Assembly (NCBI RefSeq): GCF_009912395.1
Contig: NZ_WNDO01000001.1
Location: 310,001-374,000 of the forward strand
From: Luteibacter sp.
GTDB taxonomy: Bacteria; Pseudomonadota; Gammaproteobacteria; Xanthomonadales; Rhodanobacteraceae
DNA length: 64,000 nucleotides
Direction of reading: 5' to 3'
Under the pieces are notes generated by a model, which was not told the DNA's origin, did no database searches, and saw only the letters and a list, made by a program, of their open reading frames with translations. How positions within the stretch are numbered: the stretch's first letter is position 1; each line of letters begins with the position of its first letter. The translations under genes and the position numbers were made by a program. Positions 57,466 to 64,000 of this stretch are shown here, in pieces.

Positions 57466-59316
57466 CTATACCGTCCGCCGTCCGCGCCGGGAACGGCGCC
57501 AGCCGTAGATCAGGCCCGCGAGAGCGACCAGGCCCGGCACCAGCACGATATTGATGAACTTCAACCGTAGGCCCAATGCATCGATCTCGGCGTTGAGCTG
57601 GTGCTGCACGTCACGCAACTCCTTGCCGATGGCCAGCTTGCGGTGGAGGTACTGCTCGACCTCGCGGCGCTGTTCGGCCGTCGCCGTGGCACCGCCGCTG
57701 CCCTTGGCCGGCTGCAGTTCCACGAGGCGACGCTGGGTCTCGTACAGCTCGTTTTCCAACTCCCGTTTCTTGACCAGGAACTTCCGGTCAGCGGCGGCCT
57801 GCAAGGCCTTCACGCGAGTGAACGGCCGCTGCAGGTTCGCCCGACCACGGATCGACAGCAGCGCGCTCGAACCGCCGAGGTTGTCGACGATATTGGCGAC
57901 CAGGTCGCCGTTGTTGGCGAATGGCGTCAACTGTTGTTGGCCGAGCAGCGGCTGCACGTCGATCCACAGGCGGTCGGACAACATATCGGTATCGCCCACC
58001 AGCACCACCTCGCCCGGCCCCTTGGCCTCGGACAAGTGGCCCGGTTCGTTGCGTTCGGGGAAGGCGGTACGGAAGGTGTCGCGAAGCCGTGCCGCGAGCA
58101 CGTAGCGCTCGTGCGTGGGTTCGTAATTTTCCAGCAGTACCGACGGGTCGGCGGCGGCATCGCGAACCCGCTGGGACGGGACGACGGTGGCATCGTCGGA
58201 GGTCTGTACCAGGGGCAGCAGGCGTGCGTGCGTATCCTGGGCCAGTTCGAAGAAGCCCGCCGTGGACACGTTGACGCGCTGCAGGCTCGCCGTGACCACG
58301 TCGTCGTGGTTCAGGTCCTGCGCGCTCAGGCCGAGCATCGCGGGATGAATCACGTTGTTGCCGTTCAGTTCGATCGTAAGCGCCTGCGACCGGTCGAGCA
58401 CCACCTTGGTCGGGTCGTAGACGACGCCCCATGTGGTGAACAGACGATGCAAGTCGGAATTGTGATCGTCGACGATGCCATGCGAATCCACCAGCGGCGC
58501 GTTGTCCATCTCCGAATCGGGGTCCACGAACACCACCAGCCTGCCGCCGCGCAGCACGAACTGGTCGATCGCGTACTGCGCGTCGTCCGAGAGCTTCTTC
58601 GGATGGATCAACAGCAGCACCTTGATACCCTCGTCGATGTGCTTCAGCGAGGAGGCATCGATCGAGGTCACGTCGGCGAGCTGGTCGAGCTGGCGCAGGA
58701 CCGTCCACGCCTGTTCGCCGATCACGAGATTGCCCTCCACCGGAAGCGAACTGATCACCCCCAGGCGCGGCTTCTTCGGCATGCCCAGCTCGTAGAGCAG
58801 CTTCGCGATGTCGTACTCGACGAAGGCCTCGCGCGCCGGGTCGAAGAACGGGATCGATTGCGGCGGCACCTCGCCTTGCCCGCCCGTGCCGACCAGGCCG
58901 AAAAACACGCGTTCGCCATTGCTGCCGCCACTGGCCGGGGTCAGGCCATAGCTTTCCGCAGCATCCTCGTCATCGGAATACGGCACCGGATCGATCATCT
59001 TGAAGCGGATGCGGCCGTGCGCACGCACCGCCATCTCGCGCAGCATTTCCTGCACGCGCTGCTCGTAGCTGCGCAGCTGGGGCAAATCGCGGGTGGCATG
59101 CTCGGAGAAATACAAGGTGACAGTGACCGGCTGGGCCAGCTCGTCGACGATCTTCAGGGTGCCGGGCGTCAGCGTGTAGATACGGTCGGCCGTGAGGTCG
59201 ACGCGCTCGGTGCGCAACGACAGCGAGCTGACACCAATGACCAGCAGGAACAACGCCGCAATGCCCAGCAGCGAAAGACGAAGGAGGAACGCGCGGGAGA
59301 TACGAATCGGTGGCAT
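57466..59316 (-). CDS. GldG-like ABC transporter auxiliary protein
   Basis: The 616-residue product has an N-terminal transmembrane helix (about 11-32), a periplasmic-facing GldG/DUF7088-type body (SLRTERVDLTADRIYTLTPG, GGRLVVFVDPDSEMDNAP, VLVGDTDMLSDRLWIDVQPL), a coiled-coil stretch near residues 500-580 and a C-terminal helix (about 588-607). In Bacteroidetes GldG works with GldA/GldF in gliding; related operons in proteobacteria are of unknown substrate. It lies 3 bases after the permease gene. Confidence 0.87.
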   Translation of the reverse strand: MPPIRISRAFLLRLSLLGIAALFLLVIGVSSLSLRTERVDLTADRIYTLTPGTLKIVDELAQPVTVTLYFSEHATRDLPQLRSYEQRVQEMLREMAVRAHGRIRFKMIDPVPYSDDEDAAESYGLTPASGGSNGERVFFGLVGTGGQGEVPPQSIPFFDPAREAFVEYDIAKLLYELGMPKKPRLGVISSLPVEGNLVIGEQAWTVLRQLDQLADVTSIDASSLKHIDEGIKVLLLIHPKKLSDDAQYAIDQFVLRGGRLVVFVDPDSEMDNAPLVDSHGIVDDHNSDLHRLFTTWGVVYDPTKVVLDRSQALTIELNGNNVIHPAMLGLSAQDLNHDDVVTASLQRVNVSTAGFFELAQDTHARLLPLVQTSDDATVVPSQRVRDAAADPSVLLENYEPTHERYVLAARLRDTFRTAFPERNEPGHLSEAKGPGEVVLVGDTDMLSDRLWIDVQPLLGQQQLTPFANNGDLVANIVDNLGGSSALLSIRGRANLQRPFTRVKALQAAADRKFLVKKRELENELYETQRRLVELQPAKGSGGATATAEQRREVEQYLHRKLAIGKELRDVQHQLNAEIDALGLRLKFINIVLVPGLVALAGLIYGWRRSRRGRRTV

Positions 59317-59319
59317 GTC

Positions 59320-60054
59320 TCAGCGCGTCCTCTTCAGGTCGAGGACGACCACGCTGGCCCCCAGCCACGCCACGATGGTGGCGAAGAAGTAGACCAGGTC
59401 GCGCAAGTCCAGCACGCCGCGCGCGATCGCGTTCGCATGGCGGAACAGGCTCACCTGTCCCATCGCGCCGATCAGCTTCGGTGGCACCGTGTCCTGGAGG
59501 AAATCCAGCACCTGGGGCTGGCCCACCAGCAACAGTACGAAGCACACGCTGGCGGTGAGGATGAAGGCCACGATCTGGCTGCGGGTCAACGTCGACATGC
59601 AGGTGCCGATGGCGATGAAGGCACCGGCCATCAGCCAACTGCCCACGTAGCCCGCGAGGATCACCCCGTTGTCGGGGTCGCCGAGGTAATTCACCGTGAT
59701 CCAGATAGGAAGCGTCAGCACGAGGCAGATGCCGATGAAGCCCCAGGCCGCGAGGAACTTGCCGAGCACCGCCTGGGAGATCGACACGGGCAGGGAGAAC
59801 AGCAGCTCCAGCGTGCCAGACGCGCGTTCCTCGGCCCACATGGGCATGGTCACGGCCGGCACCAGCACCAGGTAAAGCCAGGGATGCATGTCGAAGAACG
59901 GTTGCAGGTCGGCCAGGCCGCGATCGTAGAAATCACCGGTGTAAAACGTGAGGAACCCGGCCATGACCAGGAAGATCACCATGAAGACATACGCGACGGG
60001 CGTGACGAAGTAGCCGGACAGTTCGCGGCGGGTAATGGCGAGCACCGGACTCAT
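59320..60054 (-). CDS. ABC-2 type permease (GldF-like)
   Basis: A 244-residue permease with about six membrane helices, starting MSPVLAITRRELSGYFVTPV. The cytoplasmic coupling region MWAEERASGTLELLFSLPVS is characteristic of ABC-2/GldF permeases. The ATG at 60054 overlaps the ATPase stop codon (ATGA). A much longer in-frame reading upstream lies within the ATPase gene and is rejected. Confidence 0.92.
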   Translation of the reverse strand: MSPVLAITRRELSGYFVTPVAYVFMVIFLVMAGFLTFYTGDFYDRGLADLQPFFDMHPWLYLVLVPAVTMPMWAEERASGTLELLFSLPVSISQAVLGKFLAAWGFIGICLVLTLPIWITVNYLGDPDNGVILAGYVGSWLMAGAFIAIGTCMSTLTRSQIVAFILTASVCFVLLLVGQPQVLDFLQDTVPPKLIGAMGQVSLFRHANAIARGVLDLRDLVYFFATIVAWLGASVVVLDLKRTR

Positions 60055-60986
60055 GCGTGACCACCCCGCGGCAGCGTCGTGATCTGCCGGAACACCTCGT
60101 CGAGGCGGCCCCGCTCCAGCTGGATTTCCGAGATCTCCAGGTTCTGCGTGCGCAGCAGGGTCTGCACGTCTTCCAGGATGGGCTGCCCGGGCTTCGGAAA
60201 CACGGTCACGCGACCGTCCAGCGGATCGACCTCCACCATCGACACACCGGGAATACGTGCCAGCATCTCGCGCGACACGCCACTGCCCTGGGCACTGAAT
60301 GACACGGCGCCATGGTAGCGGGAGCGTGCTTCCAGCTCGGCGGGCGTAGCATCGGCCAGCAGCTTGCCGTTGGCGATGATCGCCACCCGATTGCACAAGG
60401 CATGCACCTCTTCGAGCAGGTGCGTGGAGATCAGGATCGTGCGCTCACGCGCCATGGCGTCGATGAGCATGCGCACCGAGTGTTTCTGGTTGGGATCGAG
60501 ACCGTCGGTCGGCTCGTCGAGCATCAGCACCGGCGGATCGTGCAGGATCGCCTGCGCCAGGCCCACGCGACGGCGCAATCCCTTGGACAGCGTGCCGATG
60601 GTCTGTTCCAGCACCTCCTCCAATTCCAGCCGCATCACCACTTCGTCGAAACGACGATAGGCGACATCGCTATCGAGGCCGCGGACACGCACCATGAAGT
60701 CGAGGAATTCGCGCACGGTCATTTCACCGTAGCTGGGCGCGCCTTCCGGCAGGTAACCCAGCGCCCGCTTGGCGGCCAGGGGCTCCTTGCGCACATCGTG
60801 ACCGCAGACCCGCGCCGTGCCCGAAGTGGGCGTGAGGAATCCGGCGATCATGCGCATCGCGGTGGACTTGCCGGCGCCATTGGGGCCCAGCAGACCCACT
60901 ACTTGCCCGGGCTCGGCACGCAGCGTCAGGGAGTCGACCGCGGTCAGCGGGCCATAGCAACGGGTGAGTCGTTCGGTCTCGATCAT
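60051..60986 (-). CDS. ABC transporter ATP-binding protein (GldA-like)
   Basis: The 311-residue ATPase has Walker A GLLGPNGAGKST, signature LSKGLRRRVGLAQAIL, Walker B VLMLDEPTDGLDP, and an H-loop (ISTHLLEEV). A C-terminal domain of about 90 residues follows. It starts the four-gene operon ATPase-permease-GldG-CtaG. The ATG at 60986 has a weak GGGTA upstream; longer readings run into the Lrp gene region. The substrate is unknown. Confidence 0.93.
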   Translation of the reverse strand: MIETERLTRCYGPLTAVDSLTLRAEPGQVVGLLGPNGAGKSTAMRMIAGFLTPTSGTARVCGHDVRKEPLAAKRALGYLPEGAPSYGEMTVREFLDFMVRVRGLDSDVAYRRFDEVVMRLELEEVLEQTIGTLSKGLRRRVGLAQAILHDPPVLMLDEPTDGLDPNQKHSVRMLIDAMARERTILISTHLLEEVHALCNRVAIIANGKLLADATPAELEARSRYHGAVSFSAQGSGVSREMLARIPGVSMVEVDPLDGRVTVFPKPGQPILEDVQTLLRTQNLEISEIQLERGRLDEVFRQITTLPRGGHA

Positions 60987-61015
60987 TACCCGCAGTGTAG
61001 CCCTGGCTGTTCCAC

Positions 61016-61480
61016 TTACAAAGGCAGCTCCGTGGACAGCTTGACCTTCTGCATGGGGATGTCCGTCTTCACCGTCTGCACTCCGTTGGCGCGCGTCAGA
61101 TGCGTGCTCTGGAACCGCCGATAGGCGTCGATATCCGCCGCCACGACGCGCAGCAGGGCATCGCATTCCCCCGCCATGATGTAGCACTCCATCACCTGGG
61201 GCAGACGACGCATCGCCTCGGCGAAATGCTCGACCGTCTCCGCATCCTGGGCCACGAGCGAGATCCTCGCGAACATCGTCATGCCGAAGCCGATCCGCGC
61301 GGGATCCAGAAGCGCCACGTAGCGTTCGATGACGCCGTCGTCCTCCAGTCGTCGGACCCTGCGCAGACACGGCGAGGGCGACAGGCCCACCGTCTCGGCG
61401 AGCTGGAGGTTCTGTAGCCGACCGTCGTGCTGCAAGGCACGGAGGATCGCCAGATCGGTGGCATCAAACGTGATGGGCAT
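61016..61480 (-). CDS. Lrp/AsnC family regulator
   Basis: A 154-residue regulator with an N-terminal helix-turn-helix (DLAILRALQHDGRLQNLQLA, VGLSPSPCLRRVRRLEDDGV) and a C-terminal ligand-binding RAM domain (PQVMECYIMAGECDALLRVV). It diverges from the ThDP-enzyme gene across 125 bases with two dyads, which suggests it controls that gene in response to an amino acid or 2-oxo acid. The effector is not known. Confidence 0.92.
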   Translation of the reverse strand: MPITFDATDLAILRALQHDGRLQNLQLAETVGLSPSPCLRRVRRLEDDGVIERYVALLDPARIGFGMTMFARISLVAQDAETVEHFAEAMRRLPQVMECYIMAGECDALLRVVAADIDAYRRFQSTHLTRANGVQTVKTDIPMQKVKLSTELPL

Positions 61481-61515
61481 GAGATTTCTCCAAAATCGAT
61501 ATCAACAGCATAGGA

Positions 61516-61594
61516 TGCTACTCATATCGGAATTCATGGATTAATAGCAATCGCATTTCGGCACTTGAAGGGTAAATTATTTCATCCCCTTCAA
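61516..61594. promoter_or_regulatory. Divergent control region with two dyads
   Basis: The 125-base gap between the Lrp/AsnC gene and the ThDP-enzyme gene holds a TGCTA-N24-TAGCA dyad (61516-61549) and a perfect 8-bp dyad TTGAAGGG-N14-CCCTTCAA (61565-61594) that ends 11 bases before the ATG. Either could be an Lrp-family operator. The second could also form an RNA hairpin over the ribosome-binding region. No near-consensus promoter was assigned. Confidence 0.55.
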
Positions 61595-61605
61595 AGAGAT
61601 TCACC

Positions 61606-63300
61606 ATGTCGACAGGCCTCCCCTCTTCCGCCAGCGCCGGGCTTCGACGCGGTGCCGATCTCTTCGTGGAGGTGCTGCAAAGCGAAGGCGTGCGACATGT
61701 CTTCGGCAATCCCGGAACGACGGAGCTGCCCCTGCTGGACGCCCTGGCCAGCACCGCCGGCATCGACTACGTCCTTGGCCTGCAGGAAACCTCGGTGGTG
61801 GCGATGGCCGACGGTTATGCACAGGCGTCCGGCCGCCCGGGCATCGTCAACCTGCATACGGCGGGCGGTCTCGGTCACGCCATGGGAGCCATCCTCAACG
61901 CCCGGATGGCGAACACCCCGCTGGTCATCACGGCCGGCCAGCAGGACACCCGGCACGGGGTGACCGATCCGCTACTGCACGGCGACTTGGTCGCCATGGC
62001 CCGCCCGAACGTCAAATGGGCGGAGGAAATCCAACATGACGAACACATACCCATGCTGCTGCGTCGTGCGATGCAGGACTGCCGCACCGGACCCGCCGGC
62101 CCTGTCTTCCTGTCGTTGCCGATCGATACGATGGAGCGCCCCACAGAAGCGGCGAGTGGTCAAAAGGCGCGGATCGAGAGGCGGATAATAGCCGGCTCCC
62201 TCGAAGAAATGACCGCGATCCTCGCGTCGATCGAACCCGGGCGACTAGCCATCGTCGTCGGCGACGAGGTGGTGCCATCGGGCGCGGACGCCGAGGCCGT
62301 TGAGCTGGCCGAGGTCCTCGGCGCCCCGGTCTTCGGTCCGTCCTGGCCCGGCCATATCCCCTTTCCGACCGCCCATCCCCAGTGGCGGGGGACACTGCCC
62401 CCGAAGGCCTCCGATATGCGCGAGGCGCTTTTGGGGTTCGAGGCCGTGTTCCTCATCGGCGGCCATGCGCTGATCGGCTATCTCTATTCGCCAGGGCCTG
62501 CCCTGCCGCCGGGCTGCCGCCTCCTGCAGCTCACCAGCGACGGCCATCAGTTGGGCCGCGTCCATGGCACGGCATTGGGCCTGGTGGGCGACATACGCTC
62601 TTCATTGCAGTCCCTGCTGCCCCGATTGCGCGAGGCCATCGCGCCCATGGCGGAGGTGATCGGTACGCTACGCGACGCGGCTGTACGCGACAGGAATCAA
62701 CGGCGTGTCCAGGTGGCCGACCGTGCGCGGCGTGAGTTCGACGCACCGGTGACCACGCCCTTCGTCGCTGCCCATGAAGCGATCAGGGCCATCGGTCCGG
62801 ATATCTGGATCGTCGACGAGGCACCCGTCACGATCCCCCATGTCCGCACCTGCCTCGACTCTCACTCCGCCCGGCAATACCGCTTCACGCGCAGCGCAAT
62901 CCTGGGATGGGGGATGCCCGCGGCGGTCGGCACCTCGCTGGGGCTCGATCGCAGTCCGGTCGTCTGCCTGGTGGGCGACGGGTCGGCGATGTATTCGCCG
63001 CAGGCCCTGTGGACCGCGGCCCATGAACGACTGCCGGTCACCTTCGTCGTGATGAACAACGGCGAGTACAACATTCTCAAGAACTACGCCCGGGGACAGT
63101 CGCATTACCGCAACGCGGGCACGAACCGCTTCATCGGCATGGATATCGCCGATCCCACCATAGACTTCCTCGCCCTTGCCACCTCGCTGGGCATTCCCAG
63201 TCGACGGATCGAGCGGGCAAGCGATATCGCAGGGGCGATCGAGGACGGCATCCGCTCGGGCCACCCCAACCTCATCGACCTACCGATCGGTGCTCCGTAG
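61606..63300 (+). CDS. Benzoylformate decarboxylase-like ThDP enzyme
   Basis: A 564-residue three-domain thiamine-diphosphate enzyme. Domain 1 has the glutamate motif LQETSVVAMADGYAQASG and His in NLHTAGGLGHAMGA. The ThDP motif is GDGSAMYSPQALWTAAHERL with MNNGEYNILKNY. By recalled alignment to Pseudomonas benzoylformate decarboxylase, His70 is kept, Ser26 (NPGSNE) becomes Thr (NPGTTE), and His281 (FRYHQY) becomes Tyr (LIGYLYS). A different 2-oxo acid is therefore likely. The TAG stop lies inside a REP arm. Confidence 0.85.
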   Translation: MSTGLPSSASAGLRRGADLFVEVLQSEGVRHVFGNPGTTELPLLDALASTAGIDYVLGLQETSVVAMADGYAQASGRPGIVNLHTAGGLGHAMGAILNARMANTPLVITAGQQDTRHGVTDPLLHGDLVAMARPNVKWAEEIQHDEHIPMLLRRAMQDCRTGPAGPVFLSLPIDTMERPTEAASGQKARIERRIIAGSLEEMTAILASIEPGRLAIVVGDEVVPSGADAEAVELAEVLGAPVFGPSWPGHIPFPTAHPQWRGTLPPKASDMREALLGFEAVFLIGGHALIGYLYSPGPALPPGCRLLQLTSDGHQLGRVHGTALGLVGDIRSSLQSLLPRLREAIAPMAEVIGTLRDAAVRDRNQRRVQVADRARREFDAPVTTPFVAAHEAIRAIGPDIWIVDEAPVTIPHVRTCLDSHSARQYRFTRSAILGWGMPAAVGTSLGLDRSPVVCLVGDGSAMYSPQALWTAAHERLPVTFVVMNNGEYNILKNYARGQSHYRNAGTNRFIGMDIADPTIDFLALATSLGIPSRRIERASDIAGAIEDGIRSGHPNLIDLPIGAP

Positions 63301-63362
63301 GAGCGCGCTTGCGCGCGATGGGGGCTCGCGGCACGCCTCATCGCGCGCAAGCGCGCTCCTAC
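63297..63362. repeat. REP pair (BIME) overlapping a stop codon
   Basis: Two facing REP units with a spacer of about 20 bases. The first arm's GTAG supplies the TAG stop codon of the ThDP enzyme (63298-63300), so the repeat has become part of the gene's end. The bidirectional terminator follows 6 bases later. Confidence 0.9.
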
Positions 63363-63368
63363 GGGCAT

Positions 63369-63400
63369 AAAAAAAGCCCGCCGTTTCCGGCGGGCTTTTT
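63369..63400. terminator. Bidirectional intrinsic terminator
   Basis: A 13-bp stem including the A/T tails (63371-63383 with 63388-63400) with a 4-base loop. The plus strand ends in five T residues, and the minus strand ends in seven (from 63375-63369). It lies between the convergent ThDP-enzyme gene and the right-edge gene and can serve both. Confidence 0.92.
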
Positions 63401-63418
63401 GACTGGCTGAGGCCAGGA

Positions 63419-64000
63419 TTACTTCGCGGCGGTGCTTGCCGGCGCCGGAGCGGTACCGGCGGCGGCCGGAGCCGAGGAGGCAGCGGCCGGGGCCGCGTCT
63501 TCCTGCTTGATGCCGGCTTCCTGTTCCGGGGTCTGGTCCGGGAGGTTGTCGCCCTGCAGCGGCAGGTAGATCTCGAACTTCTGGTCCTCGTAACCCTCGA
63601 TGGTGCCGTGGTTGTTCGTCGGCGCCTTCACCTGGATGTCGTACGGACGGTAGGTGACGTCGTCGAACTTGTAACCATGGGTCTGCGAGTAGGCGGCGAG
63701 CATCTGGCGGGTCTGCGGGAGACCGGCGCCGGTGCCGTTCCATTCGGCCTTGAGGGCCTTGCCACCGAAGGCGAGGACGGCCTTGACGTTGCCGTCGACG
63801 ATCACGCGACCGAGCTTGTCCTTGCTACCCGGGGTGGCGCCATCGGCGGCCGGCGCGGCACCGGCGGTCGAGGCCTCGGCCGGGGCGGCGTCGACGGACG
63901 CACGCTGGGCGGCGGTCAGCTCGACATCCTGGCCGTTGATCTTCAGCGTGGTGGCATCGATCTCGGCGGCCACGTCGAACGTGTAGTTCTGGTCGCCCCA
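63419..64000 (-). CDS. Partial gene, possible GyrI-like effector-binding domain
   Basis: The reading frame is open to the window edge, so the N-terminus lies beyond 64000; at least 193 residues are encoded here. The core VKAVLAFGGKALKAEWNGTG, then LPQTRQMLAAYSQTHGYKFD and YEDQKFEIYLPLQG faintly recalls GyrI-like/AraC effector-binding domains. An Ala/Pro-rich linker precedes it, and an Ala/Pro-rich tail of about 40 residues ends the protein. I do not recognise the full protein, and this family call is tentative. Confidence 0.5.
   Translation of the reverse strand, partial: WGDQNYTFDVAAEIDATTLKINGQDVELTAAQRASVDAAPAEASTAGAAPAADGATPGSKDKLGRVIVDGNVKAVLAFGGKALKAEWNGTGAGLPQTRQMLAAYSQTHGYKFDDVTYRPYDIQVKAPTNNHGTIEGYEDQKFEIYLPLQGDNLPDQTPEQEAGIKQEDAAPAAASSAPAAAGTAPAPASTAAK

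Noticed and set aside
61606-63300. Calling the ThDP enzyme mdlC
   Set aside because: Two catalytic positions appear changed and there is no mandelate-pathway neighbour, so only a family-level name is safe.

Overview
The window is a high-GC gammaproteobacterial chromosome segment. Gene content and order, REP-type repeats and protein matches suggest the Xanthomonadales/Rhodanobacteraceae (Luteibacter- or Dyella-like). That placement is inferred from recalled families, not from a search. I support 69 protein genes (one cut by the window end), five tRNA genes, eight loci of one REP family, and several promoters, terminators and RNA hairpins.

Region 1 (1-32.8 kb, all minus strand) is the core information-processing array. 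In transcription order it runs tRNA-Tyr, tRNA-Gly, tRNA-Thr, tufB, tRNA-Trp, secE, nusG, rplKA, rplJL, rpoBC, then rpsL-rpsG-fusA-tufA, then the S10 operon (rpsJ to rpsQ), spc (rplN to secY) and alpha (rpsM to rplQ). Near-consensus sigma70 promoters lie before the tRNA operon, rplK and rpsJ. Departures from the usual layout are the lack of rpmJ between secY and rpsM, hairpins in several gaps, and two EF-Tu genes that differ at 37 of 396 residues.

Region 2 (32.9-45.3 kb) is accessory. It holds an acyl-CoA thioesterase, a three-gene partner-switching module (RsbU-type phosphatase, RsbW-type kinase, STAS antagonist), an OhrR-type peroxide regulator, and a 1574-residue Ig/fibronectin-repeat autotransporter. 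The autotransporter faces three tandem phage-tail-collar paralogues followed by a GNAT acetyltransferase and a DUF6916-like protein. No other phage genes are present. This cassette is the best candidate for a poorly described system.

Region 3 (45.6-55.7 kb) is the conserved ychF, pth, rplY, prs, tRNA-Gln, ispE, lolB, TPR lipoprotein block on the minus strand, diverging from hemA-prfA. Here ispE is fused in frame behind a GNAT domain, and lolB is bracketed by REP palindromes.

Region 4 (55.8-64 kb) holds a PPK2 polyphosphate kinase that converges on an operon of ABC ATPase, ABC-2 permease, GldG-like protein and CtaG-like membrane protein. It then has an Lrp/AsnC regulator divergent from a benzoylformate-decarboxylase-like ThDP enzyme with altered catalytic positions, and a partial gene at the right edge.
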